Of a stretch of 51,601 bases of DNA, positions 14,335 through 23,451 are shown one piece after another; the stretch's first letter is position 1, and each line of letters begins with the position of its first letter. Origin of the DNA: a virus; the IMG/VR virus record IMGVR_UViG_3300032265_000046, positions 1 to 51,601 of that record. One strand, 5' to 3'. The position numbers and the translations under genes are program-made. The notes under the pieces are model-generated. The model ran no database searches, was not told where the DNA came from, and was given only the letters and a program-made list of their open reading frames with translations.

Positions 14335-14526
14335 ATGAACAGTGAAGACGAAATGCACCAACTAATGTTGGAAAGAATGCAAATGCTTGAGGAGGCTCTA
14401 GAAAGGGCTGAGGCAGGCGTTGCTAGTGGGGACGACTGGAGCATCATTCGCAGTGAATGCGGTGTGCCAAAACGTCCAATTGTGACTTTAGAAACTTTAT
14501 CAATCAGGAGCGAATCATGGGATTAA
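14335..14526 (+). CDS. Hypothetical small coiled-coil protein (63 aa)
   Basis: The first half (MNSEDEMHQLMLERMQMLEE, ALERAEAG) is a strong amphipathic helix. The remainder is mixed. It opens the rightward operon just behind its promoter and overlaps the next gene by 10 bp. No family is recognised. Confidence 0.7.
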   Translation: MNSEDEMHQLMLERMQMLEEALERAEAGVASGDDWSIIRSECGVPKRPIVTLETLSIRSESWD

Positions 14527-15173
14527 CAGTGAAAGCATCAGGTGGGGCATCCACTTTCAAACAAGTACCGCCGGGGATGCACCTCGCGCGTTGCTACCGC
14601 GTCATCGACATGGGTACTCAAATCACCACTTGGAAGGGCGCTACCAAGCAACAACCCAAGGTTATGTTGCAGTTTGAAGTTCATAGCGAGGATGCTAGTG
14701 GTCACGCGCTGACCACCGACAAAGGCGAACCCTTGTCCATCAGCAAGACCTTTACAGCCAGCCTTGGCGAAAACGCCATCTTGCGTCAAGAACTTGAGAA
14801 CTGGCGCTCACGGGCATTTACCCAAGAAGAACTCAATGGGTTTGAACTCAAGAATGTATTGGGCGCTTGGGCTTTGTTGTCTGTAGTCAAAGAAGTTGGC
14901 AACGATGGCAACGAGTACACCAATATCTCTAGCATTAACCCAGTGTCATCACAAATGAAAAAGGCTGGTTTGCCTGACCCTCATAACGAACTAACAATTT
15001 TTGACATGGAAGACCCAAACATGGAATTGTTTGAGACTTTCAGCAACAAGATGAAAGAGAAGTTACAAGCAACGCCCGAATGGAAAGAGCGTTTTAGTAA
15101 CTCACAATCCTTCAACCCTGTCACTGCCCCCAAAAAAGGGTTTGAAGACATGGATAGTGACATCCCGTTTTAA
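14517..15173 (+). CDS. ssDNA-binding protein, DUF669-like, with SSB-type acidic tip (218 aa)
   Basis: The N-terminal part (MGLTVKASGGASTFKQVPPG, MHLARCYRVIDMG) resembles phage DUF669/OB-type ssDNA-binding proteins. The protein ends DMDSDIPF, nearly the partner-docking tip of bacterial SSB (DDDIPF). It would coat ssDNA and recruit the adjacent nuclease and host SSB partners. CAGGAG lies correctly before the ATG at 14517; the longer upstream frame overlaps the previous gene. Confidence 0.82.
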   Translation: MGLTVKASGGASTFKQVPPGMHLARCYRVIDMGTQITTWKGATKQQPKVMLQFEVHSEDASGHALTTDKGEPLSISKTFTASLGENAILRQELENWRSRAFTQEELNGFELKNVLGAWALLSVVKEVGNDGNEYTNISSINPVSSQMKKAGLPDPHNELTIFDMEDPNMELFETFSNKMKEKLQATPEWKERFSNSQSFNPVTAPKKGFEDMDSDIPF

Positions 15174-15191
15174 TTAAAAAGGAGAGTGGCA

Positions 15192-15446
15192 ATGTTTATA
15201 TCAAAACTGGAAAAGTTAAAACTTATCTCTGGCATCATGGATTTGATGGCAACGGTACAAAAGTTGGATAGCGAAATAATTTATTTGAAAGCCAGAATTA
15301 AAACGCTCGAAGGCAAAAAACCCGTAGTTAAAAAGAAGTCAACGGCAGAGCAACGCGCCAAGCAACGCGAATATGCAAGACGTTACTACGCCAAAAAACA
15401 ATCGGAGAAAAAAAATGTTAACAGTATCAGCATCACGAGCGTCTGA
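15192..15446 (+). CDS. Small coiled-coil, basic protein (84 aa)
   Basis: Residues about 10-45 form a leucine/isoleucine coiled coil (LEKLKLISGIMDLMATVQKL, DSEIIYLKARIKTLEG), followed by a Lys/Arg/Tyr-rich tail (QREYARRYYAKKQ). DNA association is plausible. AAGGAG precedes the ATG at 15192 by 7 bp. It overlaps the nuclease gene by 32 bp. Confidence 0.72.
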   Translation: MFISKLEKLKLISGIMDLMATVQKLDSEIIYLKARIKTLEGKKPVVKKKSTAEQRAKQREYARRYYAKKQSEKKNVNSISITSV

Positions 15447-16182
15447 GTCCAACCATTGGTACACCCGTGACGGTGCGCCCATGTATACCGTAGAGGCCAA
15501 GAAGGGCGGACAAAGGGCTACAACCCTGCGTGATGCCCGTACAATGAATCTTGTTCCCTCGGTAACTACAGTTTTAAATGTCGCCGCTAAACCAGCCCTG
15601 CTTGCTTGGATGCAACAACAGGTGCTGTATGCGGCGCTAACCCTTCCACGCCGCCCCGACGAACCTGAAAAGGAATACATCGACCGAATCATCAACGATT
15701 CCAAAGAACAGGGTCGTTCGGCGGCGGATGCTGGAACTGATATCCATGCATCTATTCAAGGACATTATGAAGATAGACCAACAGGAAAACACCCTGAGAG
15801 TGTTAGCGCCTGCGTCAAAGCCATCACAGATCACTTCGGAGAAGCAGTCTGGATTTCTGAGCGTTCATTTGCACACGAGGCAGGTTTTGGAGGTAAGTGC
15901 GATCTATTTTGCGCTGGAACCCTTAACGCGGTCATTGACATCAAGACCAAAGAGTTTAGCGACCCCGCAAAGGTCGATGCCTATGACGAGCACCTTATGC
16001 AACTCTCGGCATATCGAGTTGGTCTAGGCATACCGCACGCACGTTGTGCAAACGTGTTTGTATCTCGTAGCGTCCCCAATCTAGTCGTTGTAAAAGAATG
16101 GCAGGCTGAGGATTTAAATCGCGGCTGGGAGATGTTTATGCACCTCCTGTCGTTTTGGCAATTAAAAAATCAACACCAATGA
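15415..16182 (+). CDS. RecB/Cas4-like PD-(D/E)xK exonuclease (255 aa)
   Basis: Motifs in order are GTDIH (107-111), AGFGGKCDLF with Asp163, NAVIDIKTK with Asp175 and Lys177, and HLMQLSAY with Gln196/Tyr200. This is the standard PDDEXK set of phage and RecB-family exonucleases. It probably resects dsDNA ends for recombination with the ssDNA-binding protein two genes upstream. GGAG before the ATG at 15415 decides the start over the earlier in-frame ATG at 15373. Confidence 0.88.
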   Translation: MLTVSASRASESNHWYTRDGAPMYTVEAKKGGQRATTLRDARTMNLVPSVTTVLNVAAKPALLAWMQQQVLYAALTLPRRPDEPEKEYIDRIINDSKEQGRSAADAGTDIHASIQGHYEDRPTGKHPESVSACVKAITDHFGEAVWISERSFAHEAGFGGKCDLFCAGTLNAVIDIKTKEFSDPAKVDAYDEHLMQLSAYRVGLGIPHARCANVFVSRSVPNLVVVKEWQAEDLNRGWEMFMHLLSFWQLKNQHQ

Positions 16183-16189
16183 GGAAACC

Positions 16190-16411
16190 ATGTTAAGCGA
16201 AGAAGAAGTCAAACAAATCTTTTTTTATTGTGATCTGCACGAGCCAAATGCGCTCATTGCCGACGAGGTAGACATCGTCCAGTTTGCACATAAACTGGAG
16301 GCATACCTTCAACCCATCATTGCTGGAAGGGAACACCAGAGATGCATACAAATTGTGAACGACATGAATTCAGAGGTGGCTCGCTCGTTGGCAAATCAGA
16401 AGCCGAAATAG
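16190..16411 (+). CDS. Hypothetical protein (73 aa)
   Basis: MLSEEEVKQIFFYCDLHEP begins a helical protein with the phrase IAGREHQRCIQIVNDMN, common in short phage proteins of unknown role. GAGGAAACC precedes the ATG. It follows the nuclease gene by 7 bp. Confidence 0.75.
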   Translation: MLSEEEVKQIFFYCDLHEPNALIADEVDIVQFAHKLEAYLQPIIAGREHQRCIQIVNDMNSEVARSLANQKPK

Positions 16412-16524
16412 AAAAGGCTCTGTTGGAAGCGTATATGAAAGGCTTTGACGACGGTGTCGAAGATGCCGAGCATAACTTCCTACAGACTCAAATGCTGTTA
16501 ATGATGACAGCAGGAAACGCATAA
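16342..16524 (+). CDS. Hypothetical small protein (up to 60 aa), start uncertain
   Basis: The C-terminal part (EIEKALLEAYMKGFDDGVED) looks like a real helical phage peptide. The ATG at 16342 overlaps the previous gene by 70 bp without a good ribosome site; a start at 16435 would leave 29 residues. It is the last gene of the rightward operon and ends next to the late-operon terminator. Confidence 0.55.
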   Translation: MHTNCERHEFRGGSLVGKSEAEIEKALLEAYMKGFDDGVEDAEHNFLQTQMLLMMTAGNA

Positions 16525-16545
16525 AAAAGCCCCTGAAAAGGGGGC
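16523..16545 (-). terminator. Rho-independent terminator of the late leftward operon
   Basis: On the minus strand GCCCC and GGGGC pair (16545-16541 with 16533-16529) and are followed by six U (16528-16523). It lies 25 bp after the stop of the last late gene and touches the end of the converging rightward operon. In the plus direction no U-tract follows, so it works mainly leftward. Confidence 0.85.
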
Positions 16546-16569
16546 AAAAAGGAGAGTGGCAACTGCTCC

Positions 16570-18399
16570 TTATTCTTCTTGGCGCTCGCGTTTAGCCGCC
16601 AAAATACCACCAAGTTGTGACAAGCCACCGCGCACAGGTTCTGCTACCGCACGCATTTGCGCTGGTCTTTCTGTAGCCAATGCAGTCAAGCCACGCATTG
16701 CAGGTTTGTTGTACATAGCGCCCGCGGCAACTAACGGAGCACCGCTTGTAAGAAAATGTCCGCCAGCCTCCGCCGCGCCAAATCCAAGCATCTTTCCCAA
16801 TGCCGCTGGAGTTAGCAAACGAGCCGCTGTACCGCTATCTGGCAGTCCTTTACCCATAACGGAGACCGCCGCCTGAGACTCAGGCACTGACATACCTATA
16901 CCTCTTGCAGTTGCACGACGACCAGCCATAGACTCAGCCGCGGAACGCATTTGGTTGGCAGAAAATACAGCCTCATCTGCGCCACGCAAAGCCGCCGCTT
17001 TTTCTACGCGAAGATAATTTTTAAACGCCTCGTGCGCCTCTCTAAGTTCTTTGCCCACTTGTGGGTTTTGTTTGGTCAATTCATTGCGTAAGGCTTCTTG
17101 GAACTCACGCAGGGCAAAACCTTGACTGCGCTGTATTGGGTCTGCGCTTGAAATATATGTCTTAGCCATCTCGCCCAAACTCATTTCGGCTATACGAAAT
17201 TGTTTTCCATCAAGCGAGTATCTTTCCAAGAGTGGCTCAAAGAATGTTTTCTTTAGAGCGTCATCTACTTTTTGAGCGGCTTCTGGGACGAGATTTTTTG
17301 TTATGTTGACACTCGAATCCATCATTCGATTGATAGTTGTCGAATTTGTCTTAGGGTCAATAAAGTTACCAAAAGAGATTTTTGGCTCTAAACTTTTATA
17401 CGCACCATTTATTTTTGAATACAAATGGTTGATCATGTCCTGACCAGCAGAGACACTTTTTGGCAAAGTCTCGTGCAAAGGTTTTAGTACCTGATTACCC
17501 ATAGCGCGGTTGAAGTCTTCGGTTGCTATGCGTTGTCCGTGTCCAATGATTGAACCAAGTAATGGAGCGCTTGTCAGTGCCTCTTCCGCTTTTTGAATCA
17601 TGCCTCCAACCACTGGGATTTGCCCCGCGAGTTGACCGGGCGTGAAGTGCTTCATCCCCAACTCTTGCAACATCTTCATTTCATCAGATACTTTGGGATT
17701 AAAAATCATTTGACCAGCCTTGCCCAATGCACCCCCAAGCACAGTGCCAAAACCAACCTGCTCGGCTTTCTTAGCCAAAAAATCTGCATAGTCTTCTGTG
17801 TCTGATGTTGGCGTAAAAGCCGCAGAACCTGCTCCTTGTGCGGCAGACTTAGCCAATACAGATTTATCTAAGACAGAACCTATTTTTGATGTGGCTCCAC
17901 GAATCTGCGGAACAAATTTTGGAATCTTGCCTGCCAATTCAAACATCTTCATAGGCGCAGGACTGGCAACTTGACCCACAATATCAGCAACTTCGGCTGG
18001 CGTTCCACCAACTTGTGCGCCCATGTTAGTAACTTTTTCTAGAGTTTCAGCAGGTTTGTTGATGCCTAGAAACTGAGCCGCACCAGCAAATGGCTTAAGC
18101 ATTCCAGCCGATCCGCTCATCAACGTAGCACCCATGCGTTGACCCATACCATAATCCATAGGAACCCCGCTAACAGGGTCATAAACTGTGTCTGGGTTTG
18201 CGTAGGGGTTTGGTGGCGCAACCTTTTGCGGAGGCTCTTGAACAAGTGGTTTTACAGGCTCTGCTGGGGCTTGTTTCTTTATGGAAGAGTAGTGCTCCTC
18301 CGCCGCTTGTTGGAGGTCAGCCTCAGTCGCCCCCGATGGGCCTTGAATCCTAAGTATCGTGCCGTCTGGGGCTTGTATTTTATAAATTACATCAGACAT
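16570..18399 (-). CDS. Putative internal virion/ejection protein (609 aa)
   Basis: The N-terminus (MSDVIYKIQAPDGTILRIQG then PSGATEADLQQAAEEHY) is a small domain found at the start of phage internal proteins. A Pro-rich linker (about 40-65) is followed by long Ala/Gly-rich and amphipathic segments, and a coiled coil around 340-490. A Gly/Ala-rich hydrophobic stretch near 530-575 could insert in membranes. It is the last late gene, next to three other large low-complexity proteins, matching the ejection-protein position of podoviruses. No enzymatic motif is seen. Confidence 0.65.
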   Translation of the reverse strand: MSDVIYKIQAPDGTILRIQGPSGATEADLQQAAEEHYSSIKKQAPAEPVKPLVQEPPQKVAPPNPYANPDTVYDPVSGVPMDYGMGQRMGATLMSGSAGMLKPFAGAAQFLGINKPAETLEKVTNMGAQVGGTPAEVADIVGQVASPAPMKMFELAGKIPKFVPQIRGATSKIGSVLDKSVLAKSAAQGAGSAAFTPTSDTEDYADFLAKKAEQVGFGTVLGGALGKAGQMIFNPKVSDEMKMLQELGMKHFTPGQLAGQIPVVGGMIQKAEEALTSAPLLGSIIGHGQRIATEDFNRAMGNQVLKPLHETLPKSVSAGQDMINHLYSKINGAYKSLEPKISFGNFIDPKTNSTTINRMMDSSVNITKNLVPEAAQKVDDALKKTFFEPLLERYSLDGKQFRIAEMSLGEMAKTYISSADPIQRSQGFALREFQEALRNELTKQNPQVGKELREAHEAFKNYLRVEKAAALRGADEAVFSANQMRSAAESMAGRRATARGIGMSVPESQAAVSVMGKGLPDSGTAARLLTPAALGKMLGFGAAEAGGHFLTSGAPLVAAGAMYNKPAMRGLTALATERPAQMRAVAEPVRGGLSQLGGILAAKRERQEE

Positions 18400-19946
18400 T
18401 ACGGAGCCTTTGCTGGTTCAGTACCTACAACTTTAAATTTAGATTTGCCACTAGACGATGGCGACGCTGGCTCCTCATCAAATACGGGCGGACGACCTTC
18501 AGCAATATCTTTTGCGCGTTGTTGAGCACGCAACATAAACTTGTTAATTTCAACAAGCGAGTTATCAAAGGATTTTTTGGACATCCCGGGATTGAGTTTT
18601 GCAATTGCATCCGTGATCTTGTCGCCTTCTTTGTTAGATAGCGCACCCAACCCCCTCATTGATTGGACGTTAGCCAAGAATGTTTGGGACTTGAGTTTTT
18701 CCATTTCATTCATAAAGTCAAAAGAATTTGTGCCGCGGACTAATTGCGCTGGATTGTATGTAGTCAATCCGTTCATGCGACCGGGGTGGTTCTTAATTAA
18801 ATTAACTTGATTGATCACATCCTGAGCAGTATCGAAAGCCTGTTTTTGGGTTTGTTGTGCAAGATTTTTCTTAGTCTCTTGGGCTTGTTGCTGATCAAAC
18901 AAACGCTGTTGCGCTAAAGATTGGTTGACAGATGACACCGCCGCCGCCTGCGCCAATGCTGACTGACGATCCATATGCGAGGTCATCATGGTTAACATTT
19001 GATTTGCTAACTTGTCGGCATCTTCTTCTTTTATTAATCCTGACTTGTATCTCTGTGCGGCGAGTACCGCTTGTTGTCGAATGGCTGGGTCTTGAGCCAT
19101 CATTGCTAATGCATCAAATGGCGTTCCTTCGGTTGAACGGTCACCAAGCAGACCTGCCTTGCGCATCTCTGGAATAGCCTTGATAAACTCCAGCGCGTCT
19201 TTAGGCCCCGCCAAGCGGAAAATATCCCGCACTGCGGTTGGGTTTACTTGGTAAGAAGTAATAGGCTCTTCACCTTCTTTAGTGGGAGTTTTAACCTGCG
19301 TAAACATATTTCGATACGCAGTCTCTATGTTTGACTTTTTTTGTTGCTCTACTATTTGTGCAACATATTTTGGGTCACCAGACAACTGCGTTAAGCGTTG
19401 CGCCGCATTAGGATCAAACACAAAAGTTTCTTCGCCATAAGGGTCTTTAACTTTTTTATAAAGAGAAGATGACGCGCTTTCTAACAAACGACGTTTGCGC
19501 TCTTCTTGAACCGCTTTTTGCAATTCAACTTGCTTACCCATCAATTCGCTTTGACCAGTCAACTCATCTTGCGATGCCCTGTTGTAGGCTGATGCGCCCT
19601 GACCAAGCGACTCAAAAAAGTTTCCTGTCTTAGTCGGTTGCGCCATGCCTATGCCTAATGCCAACAATTTAGGGTCATAGTTCAGACCTTGATTGGGTTG
19701 CATACGCTTTGTCAAAGCCTCTTGCATCTTTTGAATTTGTGTATCCAAAACATTTTGACCCTGACGGTATTTGTTCATCTCTGCGTCAACATCAAATCCA
19801 CCCTTGTTGGATAGATTTTCAGACGCAATTTGATCCGCCTGCGATGCCTGATCTATTTTTGGCGCAGGCTGTGCAGGCTGATTAGATTGATTAGGCGGTG
19901 GCGCTTGAGCGACTTGATTTAAACCACCCTGTTGTTGTTCATTCAT
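18399..19946 (-). CDS. Putative internal virion protein, Gln-rich and helical (515 aa)
   Basis: The N-terminal 60 residues are Gln/Pro/Ala-rich and disordered. The rest is almost all helix, with heptad-like stretches (QAQETKKNLAQQTQKQAFDT; KLNPGMSKKSFDNSLVEINK). It overlaps the downstream gene by 1 bp and follows the 330-residue gene by 3 bp. No known domain is visible. Size, helicity and position match podovirus ejection proteins. A Lys/Pro tail ends the protein. Confidence 0.65.
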   Translation of the reverse strand: MNEQQQGGLNQVAQAPPPNQSNQPAQPAPKIDQASQADQIASENLSNKGGFDVDAEMNKYRQGQNVLDTQIQKMQEALTKRMQPNQGLNYDPKLLALGIGMAQPTKTGNFFESLGQGASAYNRASQDELTGQSELMGKQVELQKAVQEERKRRLLESASSSLYKKVKDPYGEETFVFDPNAAQRLTQLSGDPKYVAQIVEQQKKSNIETAYRNMFTQVKTPTKEGEEPITSYQVNPTAVRDIFRLAGPKDALEFIKAIPEMRKAGLLGDRSTEGTPFDALAMMAQDPAIRQQAVLAAQRYKSGLIKEEDADKLANQMLTMMTSHMDRQSALAQAAAVSSVNQSLAQQRLFDQQQAQETKKNLAQQTQKQAFDTAQDVINQVNLIKNHPGRMNGLTTYNPAQLVRGTNSFDFMNEMEKLKSQTFLANVQSMRGLGALSNKEGDKITDAIAKLNPGMSKKSFDNSLVEINKFMLRAQQRAKDIAEGRPPVFDEEPASPSSSGKSKFKVVGTEPAKAP

Positions 19947-19949
19947 TTT

Positions 19950-20942
19950 TTACCCCACTAAATAGCCGTGATCATCATAGAAATTACCCTGACCATCGTG
20001 GTAAGAAGCGCCCATAGGTACTCCTCCATCTGCCATCATTACAGCACCGCCGTCCGCCTTTGCTACTACTGGTTTCGTTACATCCATACCTTGTTTGATG
20101 GCATTGGATATATCAGAATTACCAGACAACGACGCGAGTATTGTTCCCAAAGAACCGATTTGAGTCAGTGGGCTGAGTCCGAATTGTCCTTGGGTGCCGG
20201 GAGCCACCGTCTGCTGTAATGAACCCATAGGCACCGTACCCGCTGGCAACAGTTTTGCATAGTTCTGCGCTTGCAACATTGGGTAATCAAGCGCCGCTTG
20301 CCCTAACTTCTGCTGGTTTGCACCAAAGTTAAATAGAGTGTTTAAACCACCAGTACCAAGTTGATTTTGTGCTTGACCTAGTTGACCCAAACCCTGACCT
20401 GCCGTTATTTGACGACCTAAATCAGTTTGAGCGGCTTTTGTAGCCGTGTCATACCCTGTGCTAAGTGCTTGATATTGCTTGCCTAACAAATCGCTTTGGA
20501 TGTCGCGTAGCGTGTTTCCTGTAATCTGTTGCTGGCGCTGTGAACCAAACTGTCCTGAACCAGCCGCTACACCACCAAGTGCAGGCAAAACATTCTCTTG
20601 CACATTACGGTTAACCAAACGACCCATCTCGTCCACAACATTGGACTGGTACGGGTTCATGTAGCCTTGGACTATCTCAGGAGTTGCTGTACCGCCTGCG
20701 CCTGTCAACATTTGGCTGGCTTGACCCAATGATCCAGAGCCAGCAAACGCCATGTCTGGAGCCATTTGGAAGGCTTGCTGTTGGAGCGGGCTAAACCCTG
20801 CGACACCGCCCTGTTGGACAGCGCTCTGCCCTAAGTTTGCAATATCTTGGAGGTAATTGTTGTAGTAATCGGGGGCGGTATCCTGCTTCTGAACCGTTGT
20901 GGTTACATCTGGCAGTGCCGCGCCTTGGAATAGATCAGCCAT
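19950..20942 (-). CDS. Putative virion protein with C-terminal ADGG motifs (330 aa)
   Basis: The protein is Gln-, Gly- and Leu-rich and helical (LQDIANLGQSAVQQG, GFSPLQQQAFQMAP). Its C-terminus carries KADGGAVMMADGG (295-307), two copies of the A-x-G-G motif seen in other late proteins here, then an acidic-aromatic tail (YHDGQGNFYDDHGYLVG). It overlaps the preceding gene by 8 bp. No enzyme signature; a structural or ejected role is inferred. Confidence 0.65.
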   Translation of the reverse strand: MADLFQGAALPDVTTTVQKQDTAPDYYNNYLQDIANLGQSAVQQGGVAGFSPLQQQAFQMAPDMAFAGSGSLGQASQMLTGAGGTATPEIVQGYMNPYQSNVVDEMGRLVNRNVQENVLPALGGVAAGSGQFGSQRQQQITGNTLRDIQSDLLGKQYQALSTGYDTATKAAQTDLGRQITAGQGLGQLGQAQNQLGTGGLNTLFNFGANQQKLGQAALDYPMLQAQNYAKLLPAGTVPMGSLQQTVAPGTQGQFGLSPLTQIGSLGTILASLSGNSDISNAIKQGMDVTKPVVAKADGGAVMMADGGVPMGASYHDGQGNFYDDHGYLVG

Positions 20943-23448
20943 TCATAGACTCCTTGATATAGTTCAAAGGTGATTTAGCCTTTGGGGGTATTTTACCGAG
21001 AGGTGCGCTTCTTTTGTGCGCCCGTACTTCTTCGCGGAACTTATCTAGCACCTTTGCGCCAGCCTTATTAGAACCGTTACCTAACATGGAAACCAATTCG
21101 GCATCCATAACGTATTCTCCATCAGCCAGCCATGCAGGAATGTCGTCCGATTGACCATCGCCGGCACCGTTAACAGCGGAGCCTTGACGGAAATCCACGC
21201 GCTTGTCTACCACTGGATTGGTGTGGTGGCTATGTTGGGTGTGAGCCTGCGAGAGTCCACCCTTTTTCATGCCATGCGCCAAGCCAAGTGTCTCGGCTGG
21301 ATCAATAGCGCGACCAAACGTGTAATGCGTTGCGCCACCCGTAGCCATTGCTGGCTCTTGCGTTGTATCTGAATTACCAGACTGATCCACTGGATTACCT
21401 TGGTCGTCGGTGTACTGAGTCATTTCAGGCTCGTTCAAATAACCAGAAATGCCAAGGTCTGAATACAAGCGCTGGTCTGGGGTGTATTGGTAATCAGAAC
21501 TTTGGTCGTAGTCTTGGTATGGAACAACAGTGCTACCAGTGCCTGTGCGACCGCCTGTCATACCTGCACCAAAATCTGTAGTTCTTGGAGTTATTGCTGT
21601 TAATTCCGAAATATCTACTGGCTGTCTCGTACCGCTTGAATCACCGCTTGAACCCATCAACGAAGTTAGCAATGCGCCAATTGCACCGCCAGCAAGCGCT
21701 GGGTTTTGGCTCACATATGATTTAAGCGCATCTACTATGCTGGTATCTTCTGGTTTTGCATCTGTAGGAACAACTGCATTTTGTTTAGCAAAACTTGGTT
21801 TTGCAACGTCACCTACAGAAGTAATTGCTCCAACAGCAGGTTTTGTATTGCTTGGCAAACCAGTATTGGTAACTGGCGTACCCGTAAAGTTTATGGGTTG
21901 ATTGGTCTGCATATCATAGGTTTGATTTCCTACTGAATATGTTCCATCCCCATTGTCAGTCACAACATCTACACCGCCATTTGGATTATCTCTATACAAA
22001 GGCATATCCGTTTGCATATCAAAGGTCGTGCCATTGAGGGTATAAGTTCCATCGTTGTTGTCTACAGCGCCTTCTGGCATATAGGAAGTATCTGCACTTG
22101 TATTAGATGCTGATGCAATACTGCTCAAAGATGTTGGGGCATTGGATTTTGCATATCCTTGGTTACCAAGCACAGGGACGTAAGAGTCACCAGACTCGTT
22201 TGTTCCTAAAGGCTTATACAAGTCTCCAGTTTCAGGATTAATCGCATAGTCTGTGATAGCCCCAGTTTCATCAACAAGGTTTCCGTCAGCGAATCTAGGC
22301 AATCCGCCTTTTTGTTTTTGATGCATAGAGCCACCATTTTTTGCAAAAGAGTCATAACTAAAATCGTATCCTGATCCGCCACCAGAATCTACTGGCGTAT
22401 CGTTACCCGCTAGTGTGTAGTCGCCACCACCAAGTGAGTAATCTCCACCCCCAAGCGTGTAATCGCCACCTAATGTGTAATCACCACCAACAGTAGTGTC
22501 ACCAGCAACAACAGTGTCACCGCCAGTAACCGTGGTGTCTCCGCCAGTAACAGTTGTATTGCCACCAGTAACGGCAGTGTCTGCGCCTGTAACAGTATTA
22601 CCACCATCAACAGCCTCCATACCAGCCGTAGTTCCATCAGCGTTGTAAGTGGTTTTAATGCCATCCTCAATTACGGTATATGTTCCATCTGCATTTTTAA
22701 TTGCACCTTCTGGTGGAGTAAAAGACTCTTCAGATGCCTTAACTCGGTCAAGTTCCGCTTGAATTTCTTCGTCAGTTAAAACTTTACTGGTGATAGGCAC
22801 ATTTGTTTTTCCACCAGCACCAGTAGTTCCGCCAGCAGGTGACTTTGCGCCACCAGAAGTTCCACCACCAGCGGGTTGCTTAGTGCCACCACCTAGAATA
22901 TTTCCAATAAGCGCACCCGCGCCAGCACCTGCAATCGTTTTGACAATTGGATTATTAAGAACACTGGTTATGCCAGAGGTATTAGTTTTTGGAATAGTTA
23001 TTGGCGTTTTTGTGGTTGGCGTAGTTATGGGTTTTACTGGAGTCTTTGTTGTGGTTGCTATAGGAGTAACAGGCTTTTTAGGCGTTGTAATAATTGGCTT
23101 AACGGGTTGCTTAACAGTAACTGGCGTTTTGCTGACTGGTTGTACAACTTTGCTAGGCAAATTGGATATTGGGGTTTTAGGCTGAACTACAGAAGTAAGT
23201 GGAGTTTTTCCAACAGGTGACCCAACAGAAGAAATTGGCGCAACAGGTTTATTTGAATTTGTTGCTAAGTTTTGATTACTGATTGAAGTAACAGGTCTAT
23301 TTGGGTTTGCCGCAATGCTTTGGTTGATTGGAGCAACGCCTGTTCTTGTTTGAGACCTGCCAAAGTTGCGAGGCGCATTACGCATCACCGAACTTATAGT
23401 TCGTACTGGTGTTCTGGTCTCTAAAGGGTTAATGATTGTTTTAGCCAT
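20935..23448 (-). CDS. Large repetitive virion protein (837 aa)
   Basis: Several low-complexity modules occur in order: KPxTP-type repeats (about 66-155), a hydrophobic Gly/Ala segment (166-188), GGTS/AGG linkers, a run of VTGGDT units changing into GGDYTLGG units (285-350), motif-bearing linkers FAKNGGS (368) and KQKGGLPRFADG (378-389), two NDGTY...QT repeats (460-520), a hydrophobic segment (580-600), MATGGA (701) and MKKGGL (727), and a conserved-looking C-terminal domain GAGDGQSDDIPAWLADGEYV. The last recalls domains in podovirus tail or ejection proteins. Function is otherwise unknown. Confidence 0.68.
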   Translation of the reverse strand: MAKTIINPLETRTPVRTISSVMRNAPRNFGRSQTRTGVAPINQSIAANPNRPVTSISNQNLATNSNKPVAPISSVGSPVGKTPLTSVVQPKTPISNLPSKVVQPVSKTPVTVKQPVKPIITTPKKPVTPIATTTKTPVKPITTPTTKTPITIPKTNTSGITSVLNNPIVKTIAGAGAGALIGNILGGGTKQPAGGGTSGGAKSPAGGTTGAGGKTNVPITSKVLTDEEIQAELDRVKASEESFTPPEGAIKNADGTYTVIEDGIKTTYNADGTTAGMEAVDGGNTVTGADTAVTGGNTTVTGGDTTVTGGDTVVAGDTTVGGDYTLGGDYTLGGGDYSLGGGDYTLAGNDTPVDSGGGSGYDFSYDSFAKNGGSMHQKQKGGLPRFADGNLVDETGAITDYAINPETGDLYKPLGTNESGDSYVPVLGNQGYAKSNAPTSLSSIASASNTSADTSYMPEGAVDNNDGTYTLNGTTFDMQTDMPLYRDNPNGGVDVVTDNGDGTYSVGNQTYDMQTNQPINFTGTPVTNTGLPSNTKPAVGAITSVGDVAKPSFAKQNAVVPTDAKPEDTSIVDALKSYVSQNPALAGGAIGALLTSLMGSSGDSSGTRQPVDISELTAITPRTTDFGAGMTGGRTGTGSTVVPYQDYDQSSDYQYTPDQRLYSDLGISGYLNEPEMTQYTDDQGNPVDQSGNSDTTQEPAMATGGATHYTFGRAIDPAETLGLAHGMKKGGLSQAHTQHSHHTNPVVDKRVDFRQGSAVNGAGDGQSDDIPAWLADGEYVMDAELVSMLGNGSNKAGAKVLDKFREEVRAHKRSAPLGKIPPKAKSPLNYIKESMNG

Positions 23449-23451
23449 TGT

